Source: Portulaca oleracea
Lineage: Eukaryota > Streptophyta > Magnoliopsida > Caryophyllales > Portulacaceae
Assembly (NCBI GenBank): GCA_029582165.1
Contig: CM055887.1
Span: forward strand, 16,291,190-16,355,189
Reading direction: 5' to 3'
DNA length: 64,000 nt
The notes under the pieces are model-generated. The model saw only the letters and a program-made list of their open reading frames with translations, was not told the origin of the DNA and did no database searches. Below are positions 11,349 through 22,457 of this stretch, in pieces (positions within the stretch are counted from its first letter, which is position 1; every line of letters begins with the position of its first letter). The position numbers and the translations under genes were made by a program.

Positions 11349-12144
11349 GTTTCTAAGGACACTCCTATTTACATCGGACAATAGGAAGCTAAGGCCGACA
11401 TCACTGTGGCTCCCTTAAATGGCAAGAAATTCTATTGGAGAATTGATTTCTTTGTCAAGGCGAAGGCTTCCTCGTTCCATTCGCCAATGTTATGTGCATT
11501 ATGGAGGAAAGGCATCCATGTGTCGTCCCGGTAAGGACTGACATTGATGAGGGAAGGATGATATCCGCTCTTCAATTCTCAAAAGGCCTCAAGAGAAAGG
11601 AGCTTACCTATTTGGCCACTCTTAAGATGGAATAAGATGACACAAAAGAAACTCAAGCGCCCGAGGTCGTCCAAGAGGTACTTGAAGAGTTCAAGGACAT
11701 CATGCTGACAAAGTTGCCAAAGAAGTCTCTCCAAGGAGGGAAATAGGTCACGAGATCGAGTTGGGGTCGGGAGATAAACCACCCGTATTTTCTCCTTACC
11801 GAATGGGACCGCCAGAGTTAGAGGAGCTAATGACACAACTCAAGGAGTTGTTGGATGCCAGGTACATCGACCCTTCCAAGTCTACTTATAGTGCGTCGGT
11901 CCTGTTCTTAAAGAAGCACGGTGGGTCACTTCGGCTATACATCGATTATAGAGGGTTAAACAAGGTAACCATCAAGAATAAGTACCCCATTCCTCGTATT
12001 GATGATTTATTCGATCAATTTGAAGGTGCAAGGTATTTCACCAAACTTTATTTGAGGAGTGGGTACTACCAAGTTTATATAGCTGAAGGAGACGAGGTGA
12101 AGATGACATGTGTGACTCACTATGGATCCTATCGTTATGAATGA
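11349..12144 (+). pseudogene. Reina-like Ty3 pol fragment, part 2 (protease to reverse transcriptase)
   Basis: The frame interrupted at 98 resumes here with VSKDTPIYIG and an early stop, then a protease C-terminal region. 11761-12144 holds the N-terminal half of a chromovirus reverse transcriptase with [38 protein letters not shown] and [14 protein letters not shown]. The usual LDLRSGYHQ aspartate is tyrosine (KLYLRSG), removing a catalytic residue. The frame ends abruptly after YGSYRYE at the border with Athila-like debris. The YxDD box, RNase H and integrase are absent. Confidence 0.85.
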
Positions 12145-12982
12145 AACTCATTGACGCATCACATTTTTTGTCGTTTACCACAATAAAAGAGCTACAAAAC
12201 TCTAACACCACTTGGTCAAACACTAGGGTTCTAAATTTTACAAAATGCTCCCACCCTATAATTTGGGATAAATGGTTTATACAGGACTTGAACTTCAGAT
12301 CGACACAAGTTTGTTAGTGGTACACAAAAGGAACACAAATCTTCCTAGTTACAAATTCTCATATTTTTATATGGTTGAGCTCATCACGCCATCTAATCCT
12401 AGGATTAGGGTCAATAGCAAGAGGTTCAGACTCAGATTTGTGTCATTGAGGTTACCCAAAGATGAACAAACAAGGGTAGGGACTTGACGTTTTGAGCGGG
12501 AAGCCACAGTTGCGTGATTTAGCTTCCGAACTTGATTTGACAATGGTGGAGAGTAGCTCTTCGGGGAACCTGGAGCTCGGGATGGGTTTTATTTCTCTAA
12601 TACCCTACTCCGACTCACAACAGTAGAGTTTGGGGTGTTAGAGAGAGAAAGTGAAAGGGGTAATGAAGGTTCTTTGAGAGTTGGGAGAGGTAAGGGAATA
12701 TGTGGATTGAGATTTTGTGAAGAGAGTTGAGATGCAGATAAACATTAGTGAGGGTTTAAGGGGAATTTGGTGGTGTATTTATGAGAGGAAAGGGTCGCGG
12801 GGGCTGTGGCTTGAGAGAGAGAAAGAGAGCTAGTTGCGAGAAAAAGAGGAAATGAAGTAATGAGGACTGAACTTGCGACACTGCCATAAGATCATGTGTT
12901 TTCCGGAAGGTGCGAGCGTGACTTGAGTAGGTTGCGCCTGTGACCTCTTTCTGTGTGGGTTTTAAATTATAGGCAAAGCGAG

Positions 12983-13150
12983 GTCGCAGGTATGATTTCC
13001 TCAGGTCGCGACCGTGACGTTCTCCTTAAGGAGTGACCACGAGGAGTCACGACCGTGACCCTAGTGATTTCACAACCAGCTATTGCATCCAAGTCGCGGG
13101 CGCAACTCCCACAGGTCGCGGGCGTGACTCCCATAGGTTGCGTCCATGAC
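12983..13150. repeat. Array of GTCGCGACCGTGAC-like palindromic units
   Basis: Related units begin at about 12983, 13005, 13046, 13093, 13115 and 13137. Three of the intervals are 22 bp and the others 41 and 47 bp. Consensus variants include GTCGCGACCGTGAC, GTCACGACCGTGAC and GTCGCGGGCGTGAC. A weaker copy follows at 13166. It is analogous to, but different in sequence from, the 21-bp array of the gag-pro LTR. Confidence 0.75.
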
Positions 13151-13442
13151 ATTCTCCTGGAGAAGAGGTCATGGACATGACCGCGACCCTCAGGGTTTTA
13201 AAAGGGATAAACACCCTCAAGCATGTGAGAGGCATGACCTACAAAGGTCGGGCTGGTGACCCTGTTCTGGTCACTAGCACCTTGGGCAGTTTCAACTTGA
13301 AATTTTTCTAACACTTTTCAGCTCTTCTTCAATCCTAGCTCCATCTAAACCCAAAATCTAGAGCTCAACTCATGCACACCAACAAAACTCACATCCAAGA
13401 CCCCAAAACATAGATTCTTTTCAAGAACTCACCTTTTTTTTT

Positions 13443-13801
13443 CAAAAAATTACTTAGGAGTACCCTAACTTTTGGTGAAATATTTTTCTAGTACCCCAAC
13501 TTTTAAAAACTAATTTTGAGGTACCCTAACTTTTAGAATTAGAAATAATTAGGTGAATTTTCGGCCAATTATTTGAATTCAACGGTGAGTTTTAGGCAGG
13601 AAATTGATTAAGTGTTTTTGTGGATGAAAATGCCCTTTGTTTTTGTGGACGAAAATGATTTGAATCAATCGGAGTTTCGCCAGAAATTCACCTAGTAATT
13701 TCTAATCCTAAAAGTTCTGGTACCCTAAAATTAGTTTTGAAAAGTTAGGGTACCAAAAAATTGTTTCTTCAAAAGTTAGGGTACCTCTAAGTAATTTTTT
13801 G
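13443..13801. mobile_element. 359-bp MITE, copy 1 (Mutator-like by TSD length)
   Basis: The element starts CAAAAAATTACTTAG and ends with its inverse. It is 359 bp long, the same as its inverted relative at 32419-32777. It is flanked by T runs of 8-9 bases consistent with a 9-bp duplication. TACCCTAACTTTT-type motifs recur three times near each end. No ORF. Confidence 0.82.
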
Positions 13802-13999
13802 TTTTTTTTATGTAAATTTTTTCTTTTTCTATTTTTTTCGTTTTTCTTTTTTCAACTTTTCAACGTTTTCTTTCATTTTTTTTTCAATCATTTTTTTTCC
13901 AAAAAAAAAGTCTTTCAAACTACAAATAATACGTCGTATCACAAAAATGAGTTGCCTCCTTTACGGTCACGGGCTTGACCTTAATGCCTCTTAGTTTGC

Positions 14000-16078
14000 A
14001 TTGATGTTGAGGAGGTCGGTGATGCAAGTAATCAGGATGGTTTGTCCCATGAGGTAAGGTTTAAGTTGTGAGACATTGACCTTAAAAGTACCTTCATTGT
14101 TGTTTTCAAGCTCAATCACCTAAAAAGGATGCAACTTAGCAATCCAGAACGGACCCGACCATCTATGTGAAGCTTGGCCAAGAATAATTTTAGCTTCGAT
14201 TTGAAGAGTAAGACTAGCTCCACTTCTATGAAATCCAGTCGGTTAAGCTTTTTGTAGTGTCATCCCTTGGTTTGCTCTTTGTATATATGATTGTTCTCAT
14301 AGGCATTCCTCCTAATCTCATCGAGATCTTCTAATTAGAATAGTCTTCTCTCCCCAGCCACCTTTATATCATAATTTAACCTTTTGACCACCCAAAAGAT
14401 CCTGTGTTGAAGTTCAACTGGAAGTGGAAAGCCTTCCCGTATACCAATTAATATAGGGTTGTTCCAATTGGGGTTTCGAAGGCGGTTAGTACGCTGATAG
14501 CGTATCATCAAGTTTTTCGGCCCAATCCTTCTGGGATGTATTGACGGTCTTATCCAATATCTACTTGAGTACGTAGTTTGTAATCTTGGCTTGGTGTCTT
14601 GTTTGTGGATGATAGGGAAGGCCTCGCTTGTAGGACACTCCATATTTGACTAAGAGAGCTTCGAAATTCTTTTTAACAAAGTGTGACCCATTATCAGTAA
14701 TCACCACTCGATGAACTCCAAACTGTGGGGAGATGACTTTCTTACAGAGCCTTGACACGACCCATGCATCACAAGATGGATTTATCACCGCCTCAACCCG
14801 CATTAACACATAGTCAACCGCTACAAGAATGTACTTGTTATCCTCAAAGATGGAAAGGTCCCATGAAGTCAATGGGCCAAACATCAAAGACTTCAACTCC
14901 AAAATGTAATCCAGGGGCATCTCGTTCCTACGGGAGATGTTCTCGCTCCTTTGACACCTTCATCCTTGAATAAGGTAGGCCAATAGTAGCTCGTTTAATG
15001 TACTTTCACGACCGTCTTGAAAGGGCCACCTTGGCCTTCACCAGGTAGATCATGATAGTGGGAGATAATCGTTGGGACCTCCTGTTGATGTACACATCAC
15101 CGATACATCCCATCATTGCACAATTTGAATAGATATGGATCATCCCAGTAGTAAGAGTTAGCCTCATGGAGAAACATCTGCTTTTGATGATATGTCAATC
15201 TCGAGACTAGGAATCAGCCAACAAAAATGTTGACTAAGTTTACATACCATGGCAGATCCTTGTCTTTGATGGTTAACTATTGCTCGTCGAGAAAGGAATA
15301 ATCAAGCGGGAGGTTCTTGTGCTCCACCACAATCCAAGAGAGGTGATCTGTTGTGACATTGTGAACCCTGGCCTTATCCTTTATCTCGATGTCAATTCTT
15401 AGAGGAGTACCCATCTAATGAGTTGAGGTTTGGCATCCTTCTTCGCTAGTAGGAATCTAAGAGCTGAATGGTCGGTAAAAACGACCACTTTAGAACACAA
15501 CAAGTACTGGCGGAATTTTTTAATATCGAAGACTACAACAAGCAACTCCTTCTCATTTGTTGTATAGTTCTCTTAGGCATCATCCAAGGTTCTACTTGCA
15601 TAATGTATGACATATGACTAGCTTCTTGTTTTTTAGCAGCCGTAAGACTGCCCTAATGGAAAAATCATTTGCATCACACATCACCTCAAAGGGGAGGTAC
15701 CAGTCAGGATGTTGAAGAACCGGAGCAGAGATTAGGGCTTGGTTCATCTTGGAAAATGCTCCGAAACACTCATTGGAAAAGGTGAAGGGGCATCATTGAC
15801 TAGGAGTTGAGTGAGTGGTCTCACTACCTTTGAGAAGTCCTTGATAAATCGGTGATAAAAGTCGGCATGACCAAGGAAACTTCTCATCCCTTTGACAGTG
15901 GTCGGGTGAGGTAGCTTGTTAATGACCTCCACTTTTTCCCGATCAACTTCAATGCCCCTTTGGGACAGGAAATGGTCAATAACCACTCCTTCTTGGACCA
16001 TGAAGAGGCATTTCTCCCAGTGCAAGACAAGGTTGACTTCTATGCATCTTGATAACTGGAATCCCCCAAATGCATTCC
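14000..16078 (-). pseudogene. Athila-like Ty3 pol remnant (RT thumb, RNase H, integrase)
   Basis: Minus-strand frames read in Athila order. 16025-15744 has HWEKCLFMVQEGVV and GMRSFLGHADFYHRFIKDF (end of reverse transcriptase). About 15700-15300 has LPFEVMCDAN and VHNVTTDHLSW (RNase H). 14920-14561 has NKYILVAVDYVLMRVEAV, VITDNGSHF and a late YHPQTRHQ (integrase core). 14643-14335 and the sequence down to about 14000 hold the integrase C-terminal region. Many stops and frame changes make it non-functional. It is cut at 16079 by the copia element. Confidence 0.85.
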
Positions 16079-16389
16079 TCTTTCACCAATATTTTCCTAG
16101 TGCATCCCGAGAGATAGTGAGAGAGTGTGAGAAAGATTTAAATTGTAATCTCCTCTGCTGTTGATCACATCACACCCTGTGATAGTGATTGGTTTGTACT
16201 CCTCCTTTCTTATAGTGGATTATTTTTCTGCCTGTCGCCGTCCATGGGTTTTTCTCCGAGTTCTTCGGTTTCCCACGTAAATCTGGTGATGTCTTATCGC
16301 TTATTTTTGGTTCCTTAATTTTGTCGTAATTTTCGTCATCTTAGTTTATTTATTTCGCTTCCGCTGTTACCTTGCTATTTTCTCTAATA
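16079..16389 (+). repeat. 5' LTR, truncated at its left end
   Basis: Matches 17631-17938 base for base with scattered differences. It begins mid-LTR at TTTCACCAATATTTT and ends CTAATA, where the 3' LTR has CTAACA. Confidence 0.85.
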
Positions 16390-16391
16390 AG

Positions 16392-16403
16392 TGGTATCAG
16401 AGC
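16392..16403 (+). promoter_or_regulatory. Primer binding site, tRNA-iMet type
   Basis: TGGTATCAGAGC is the usual 12-base complement of the initiator methionine tRNA 3' end. It lies two bases after the LTR. Confidence 0.9.
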
Positions 16404-16412
16404 AAGGTAGAG

Positions 16413-17067
16413 ATGGCTTCAATCATGAAGTGCAAGATTCCAAAATTTGATGGAACAAGGAGACTGCAGTTGAAGGCGGTCCTGATTCAACACGGGGTAA
16501 GGGATGTGATTGAGTATCCCTCCACAAAGACTAATGAAACAATGAGCAATGAAGACGCAACAAGAGTTGAGTTCGAGTTGGAGCAGGTTGGGGCTCAAGA
16601 TGGAGCCACTGGAACTTGCAGTCAAGAGCAAGCCTATTATGATGCTCCTGAAACAGCGCAGCTTGATGAGCGCGCCTGAGATCGAGACTGAAGTTTCTCA
16701 GGTGGAGGAAGAACCGAGCATGGCAAGAGATCGTCCCAAGAGGGAGATCACGAGACCGACACGGTATACTGAAGAATGGATGCACAAGAAGGGCCATGTA
16801 GAGACTGACTGTTGGAGAAAACTGAGAGACCAGAAGCAAGGTAGTAAGGATAACCACACCGAAACTGGTACCGCAAACTGTGTTGAGGTTAGCGGTTGCA
16901 GGTACAAAACAGAAGATAGTGTCCTAAAAGTGTGTAGGGGTTCCATGGTTTGGATGAAAAGAACTAGGAAGGGCAGCCTATACACCATACAGGGGTTTAC
17001 AGCAACGAGAACTGCAGAGGCGGTCTCAAACCTTGATGAGTTCGATAGCACATGTGGTCTCAAATAA
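16413..17067 (+). pseudogene. Scrambled copia gag/integrase remnant
   Basis: 16413-16679 opens with MASIMKCKIPKFDG, the usual start of copia Gag. The overlapping frame 16549-17067 then gives RPKREITRPTRY, which in intact elements lies between integrase and reverse transcriptase. Next comes KKGHVETDCW, the half of the Gag zinc knuckle, and then VLKVCRGSMVWMK, resembling the region just before integrase. The order is not colinear with a normal polyprotein, implying deletions and template switching. Confidence 0.75.
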
Positions 17068-17201
17068 GCATCCAGGCAGCGGTATATGATGTTTACCACT
17101 TGAGAGCCCTGCGGGGTTACGCCCTGTGGAAGGCGTGTTGATGACGACAGTCAAGATGTTTATCTAGATCAATGACTCGGATCATAGTCCAATGTGGAGT
17201 T

Positions 17202-17934
17202 TGTTGGGTTTTATGGCCCATTGGATCCTCGGTGGGGTCCTGAACGAGAGAAGAATTGGCAAATATGGTAGGCACCACCAGTGTCAGAAGGGACGCTAGC
17301 AGCACCCCACACAGAGAGACAAAAGTGAGAGACGCTGCCAGCGGGGCTCGACGTTACCAGCGTCCATGTTACGAAGCCTTGGCGCTACCAACGTCCAAAA
17401 GGCTGGCACTGCCAGCGTCTCATGGGTCTCCTGTTTCGTTGCGGCGGGCTTTAATTTTGGGCCGAAGGTTAATTGATGTTTAACCTAATTTTCTTCTCCT
17501 AGCCACCCTACAAATAGGGTTAAGTTTTCTCCACCTAATTCACAGCGACGTCAATCAATGGCGAACGGTGAACGGCAGCATCGAGTGACAGAGAGTCAAA
17601 GAGGGAGAAAATATTAAGAGAGAATTTGTTTCACCAATATTTTTCCAGTGTATCCCGAGAGATAGTGAGAGAGTGTGAGAAAGATTTAAATTGTAATCTC
17701 TTCTATTGTTGATCGCATCACACCCTGTGATAGTGATTGGGTTGTACTCCTCCTTTCTTATAGTGGATTATTTTTCTGGCTGTCGTCGTCCGTCGGTTTT
17801 TCTCCGAGTTCTTCGGTTTCCCACGTATACCTAGTGTTGTCTTATCGCTTATTTTTTGTTCCTGAATTTTATCGTAATTTCCGTCATCTCAGTTTATTTA
17901 TTTCGCTTCCGCTGTTACCTTGCTAATTTTTCCT

Positions 17935-17938
<4 letters not shown>
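17202..17938 (+). repeat. 3' LTR of the copia element
   Basis: Runs from TGTTGGGTTTTATGG to TCCTAACA, 737 bp. Between 17275 and 17425 it carries a run of imperfect GC-rich palindromes such as GACGTTACCAGCGTCC. A purine-rich stretch (GTGGAG) lies just before it. Confidence 0.85.
17275..17425. repeat. Irregular array of GACGYTACCAGCGTC-like palindromes
   Basis: Variants start at about 17292, 17331, 17350, 17381 and 17404. Spacing is 19-39 bp, so the array is looser than in the Ty3 LTRs. Confidence 0.65.

Positions 17939-17969
<31 letters not shown>
17939..17969. repeat. (TA)n microsatellite
   Basis: About fifteen TA units directly after the copia 3' LTR. Confidence 0.95.
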
Positions 17970-17972
<3 letters not shown>

Positions 17973-19174
17973 GCTTATTAGAAAACTAAATGGCTGAAAA
18001 ATGAGCTAATAAAAGTCGGCAGTAGTAACTTCTATCTATGTAGCTTCGATCAATTAATGTTTGCTCAATTGATAGGATTGTGTGTCATATTTTGCAGGTG
18101 CCATTTTTATTTTTTGTGGGGGAGCTTCTGCACATTTATTTATAAGCTCTGCTTGTGTTTCCTCCTTTGCTTCTTGGTCCCTCGAATTGACTCTTATCTT
18201 TTCTCTTTTTATCTCTAAAGCTCAACTTCAACTTTGTCACCTTCATCATCATCATAATGTTAGCTTCCTATGCTCTGTGCTTTCTTAGTGTATTCTGCAT
18301 TATGTTTCTAGTTGCATCTGCTATATTCAACTTCCAAACGAGTAAAGGTTCGATATTGTTGTGTCAACATTTACTTGCATCTTTGAATAGTTGGTTTTAG
18401 TACTCTTCAATCTACCCAAGCTTTGAATCTCCCTATAGCTAACAATCTTAAAAGTGATGGTTACACTTCTAAGGAAGGGTTGTGGCTAGAAGAAAATAAC
18501 TACCAAGTTAAGTTAGTATTGGTTGTCTAATCTATCTGCCTTCGATAGTATTTATCAGATAATATGTGAATCAGTCGAAGTTGAACATAATAAATATACG
18601 CAGAGGAACGAAAGAAATAAAAAGCAACGTTGAAAAGTTGTTGATATAATAGTTATTATCTTTTTATGAGTTTTTACTTCTTTGTTTTAGCTATTTTATT
18701 TTAGTAGCCGGTTAGAGTTAATAACTACTTAATTTGCTATATCTTGCTGCTTGACATTTGTGGGATTTTACTTGAATAATAATTGAAAATAAAAGTTTTT
18801 GGCCATATATGCTAATCTAATTTTTCCGAGAATGAATTCTTATATGTATTATGATTTCAGCTCATAAGTACTATAGTCCATACACTGGTAACGTATCCAA
18901 CCGGTACATTAAAAATCCCAAAATAATAATGATAATCCATTACTCTTTTAATAAAAATCCCAAAATGATAGTCCACAATATAGTGTTAAAACTCTTTATT
19001 TTCTTCTAAATACATTAAAAATTTTAATTACATTTTTCTTTTAAAATCCATTCTTCTTTTAATAAAAGTCTCAAAGTGATAATCTCTTAAAAATTTTAAT
19101 TCCATAAAAGGAAATGTCATCATGGGACGTCATAGGGAATAAGAGGCCAGTGCAAGTCTTCGGAATACCTCCAT
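17970..19174. other. AT-rich intergenic DNA
   Basis: No gene or clear element recognised. A 68-codon open frame at 18082-18288 has no recognisable features. Short imperfect direct repeats (TAATAAAAATCCCAAAATGATA-like) occur at 18910-19080. Confidence 0.4.
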
Positions 19175-19177
19175 TAA

Positions 19178-20074
19178 GGGGTCGTTTGGCATGTATTGGG
19201 AATGTGAATGAGAGTTCATAATGACATTGGGAATGAGAATTCATAATGGGAATAAGAATTAACATGTCTTTATGAATTACAAACCTTCTTGTTTGTTTTG
19301 TGGTAATTCAAATTGGGAATAGGATTGGGAATAAACACACATTGACTAAAATACCCTTATATTGATTTATGAATGTTTTAATAAATTGAAATAGATGGAA
19401 GACCATAAATGACACACATTTACTTCTAGAAAATCAATTACCATATGAAAAAAATTAAAACAATTAAGTTCATAAAGATTTTAATAAAAATTAATTAAGC
19501 ATCAAATAAGAATTAAAAATTAAAAACAAGTATATAAATTAACATTCAAAGTATGAATTATTCAATAAATTAACATGATAGACCAATTGTTGACGGTTGC
19601 CGTAAGACTCAATAACTCAATTGAGTTTACTAATATATTATTATAATAAATATTTAATTAATAGAAGGAAAATGCGTAAACCCTACTGCATTAATAATAT
19701 CTCAACCGAAGGATACGTAATAACAATAATATTTAATTAATATAAGCAAAAGTAATACTATATTTAGGTGACGGTAGCCGGCAAGATTGACAATAAACAT
19801 GAGTTTTTATTGAATATAAGCAAAAGAAATGAATAAATGTGAGTTTTTATTTTTTTAAATAGGGGTAGTTTTGGTATTTAATATTGACTAATGAATTCCC
19901 AATTCTATTACCACCCCCCCTCCCCCATGGTAATAGATTGTTGGGAATAGACCCATTTAATTCTCATTCACATTCCCTTCTTTTTTTTAATTACCATGAA
20001 ACAAACATGGTAATTTTATTCCTCATCCCCTATTCCTATTCCCAAACCCCTATTCCCTCTTACCAAACGGGCCC
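19178..20074 (-). mobile_element. Tourist/PIF-like non-autonomous element, copy 1
   Basis: This 897-bp element has TIRs GGGGTCGTTTGG and GGGCCCGTTTGG and a TAA duplication on both sides (19175-19177, 20075-20077). The 3-bp TAA target is typical of PIF/Harbinger. No transposase frame is visible. Copy 2 follows immediately in inverted orientation. Confidence 0.8.
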
Positions 20075-20077
20075 TAA

Positions 20078-20959
20078 TCGGTTTGGTAAGAGGGAATAGG
20101 GGGTTAGGAATGGGAATAGAGAGATGGGGAATAGAATTACCATGTTTGTTTCATGTAATTAAAAAAAAAGAAATGGGAATGGGAATAGAAGGGGTCTATT
20201 CCCAACAATCTATTACCATGGGGGTGTGGTAATAGACATTGGGAATTCGTTAGTCACTATTAAATACCAAAACTACCCCTATTTAAAAAAAAATAAAAAC
20301 TCACATTTATTCATTTATTTTGCTTATATTAAATAAAAACTCACGTTATTATCGATCTTGCCGGCGACTGTCACTTAAACATGGTATTACTTTTAATTAT
20401 ATTAATTAAATATTATTGTTATTGCATATCCTTCGGTTGAGATATTACTACTGCAGTAGAGTTTACACCTTTTCCTTGTATTAATTAAATATTTATTATA
20501 ATTAATATATTAGTAAACCCAGTTGAGTTATTGAATCTTACGGCAACCATCAACAATTGGTCTATCATGTTGATTTATTGAATCATTCATACTTTGAACG
20601 TTTATATACTTGTTTTTAATTTTTAATTCATATTTGATGCTTAATTAATTTTTATTAAAATCTTTATGAACTTAATTTGTTTTATAGTTTTTTTCATATG
20701 GTAATTGATTTTCTAGAAGTAATTGTGTGTTATTTATGGCGTTTCATTCATTTCAATTTATTAAAACATTCATAAATCAGTAAAAGGGTATTCTAGTCAA
20801 TGTGTGTTTATTCCCAATCCTATTCCCATGCCAATTTGAATTACCATAAAACAAACAAGAAGGTTGGTAATTCATAAAGACATGTTAATTCTCATTCACA
20901 CTATGAATTCACATTCCCAGTGTCATTATGAATTCACATTCTCATTCCCATTGCATGCC
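20078..20959 (+). mobile_element. Tourist/PIF-like element, copy 2 (inverted relative to copy 1)
   Basis: It mirrors copy 1 along nearly its whole length. The centre of the palindrome is CCCTCTTACCAAAC, a 12-base loop, then GTTTGGTAAGAGGG (20055-20094). It stops at CATGCC without the last ten or so bases of the expected TIR. Confidence 0.8.
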
Positions 20960-20962
20960 TAA

Positions 20963-21680
20963 AGGGCCGTTTGGTTTGAGGGAGTAGGGGTTGGGAATGG
21001 GAATAGGATAATTTGGAATACTATTCCCATGTTTGTTTTACGTTAATTAAAAAAAGGGGGCAATGGGAATGGGAATAGGATGCCTCCCACTAATTTATTA
21101 CCGGGGTTGGTGGTAATTGATCCTGGGAATTCCTTAACCCTGTTAAATACGAAGTTTGCCCTTATATTTAATTGTTATTACCAAGACTACCCCTCTTATA
21201 TAAAAGACTACCCTTCTTATTTAAAAGATATTAATCACGATGAGATTGAGAGTTCTAATTACTAATTATTTATTTTTATGGGAAATTTAAGTATTTTAGA
21301 TAGATTAAATAATTGATACTTATTTATTAGAATGTCGATTGATTGAATCCTTTACATTTGGAGTTTTTATATACTTGATTTTAATTTATGTTTGGTGATG
21401 AATTAGTTTTATTAAATTTTTTATGAACTTTAATTTTTTTTAGTTTTTTCATATAGTAATTGATTTTCTTAGCATGAAATATGAGTTAATTATGTTCTTC
21501 CACCTTTTTCAATTTATTAAAACATTCATAAATTAATCAAAAGGATATTTTAGTAAATGTGTATTTATTTTCAATCCTACTCCCACTTATTCCCAATTTC
21601 AATTACCACATAAAACATTTCAATTCTCATTCTCATTATGAATTCTCATTCCCATCCCCGTTATGAATTTTCATTCCCAT
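20963..21680 (+). mobile_element. Tourist/PIF-like element, copy 3 (decayed)
   Basis: It starts GGGCCGTTTGG after TAA at 20960-20962 and follows the orientation of copy 2, with more divergence. The right TIR is missing; recognisable sequence ends at TCATTCCCAT. Confidence 0.7.
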
Positions 21681-22457
21681 CAAGGAGAACAAATTGACGA
21701 GATTTATGGCGAAGCAAAAGCGTATATAGATTTGACAATTGAGACAAGAAGTTCAATTGAAACATTGAGAAGTCCCACATTAACGTTGAACAAAAAGGAC
21801 AAACACCGTACACTTGATGAATTAGGGAAGGGGAGATCATCCTAATTAAATCACACCCAAACACTCTTACTCAACATAATTGAATTCCCAAAGTCTCAGT
21901 TTGGCTTTGATAACATAAATTTACTTAGCTTGCAATAAAGGAATAAGAAGAGAAAAGTTGGGGAATGCTTAGGTTTTTTCCCTTAACAAGCTAGTTAATA
22001 TGCCACATTTGATCTACCTTCTAATATTTTTCGACGAAGTCAATACCCGAACCCATCTCCCTTGCAACGGCAACAGATCCCAGGATGGTGTTGTTTAGTT
22101 ACCAAACTCCATACCTATATATGTGCACCATAGCAAGGATCGACAAAAGGTGCGTTCTTGACTTCCTCCACAGTAGGTACTATAGAATACCCTCACTAGT
22201 AGTTCGTAAATACTTGTTCCCCTTCTCTTCTTATCACACTTTCTTGTCCTACCAATCGACAAAAGATGTAAATGTGAGACTTTAGGTAACTTTGATTAAA
22301 CAGACGAGATTGGGTAAATTTAGGTAAGGTTTAGAAAGTTAGAAAATTAACAAAGGAAAGAAGATGGCAATATGAAAGTGAAGTTGCGTAGATGTGGCAG
22401 CAAAACACAGAATTGGGGCTTACCACAAACAAAAAGCATAGCGTGTAAAGTATCAAT
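21681..22457. other. Downstream flank of the HD-ZIP IV gene
   Basis: The part nearest 22457 should be the 3' UTR of the minus-strand gene. I could not place its end. No other gene recognised. Confidence 0.4.

Larger units (their letters stand above)
12145..13960 (-). other. Probable 3' non-coding and LTR part of an Athila-like element
   Basis: This stretch lies between the broken Reina reverse transcriptase and minus-strand Athila-like pol, where the 3' end of that element is expected. The plus strand starts TGAAACTCATTG at about 12141, a possible LTR end, but I could not find a partner LTR or duplication. It holds a GC-rich repeat array (12983-13150), a MITE (13443-13801), pyrimidine tracts (13802-13905) and a GTTGCCTCC remnant near 13955. 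Confidence 0.4.
16079..17938 (+). mobile_element. Small, internally rearranged Ty1/copia element
   Basis: A 311-bp partial 5' LTR, an iMet primer site, a short scrambled coding region and a complete 737-bp 3' LTR total about 1.86 kb. The two LTR copies are clearly alike where they overlap. The 5' LTR lacks its first 430 bp and no target duplication is evident, so the left end is truncated. Too short to be autonomous. Confidence 0.85.

Noticed and set aside
18082..18288. 68-codon open frame near a TTTTGCAG acceptor-like site as a gene
   Set aside because: No domain, no partner exon and no codon pattern to support it.
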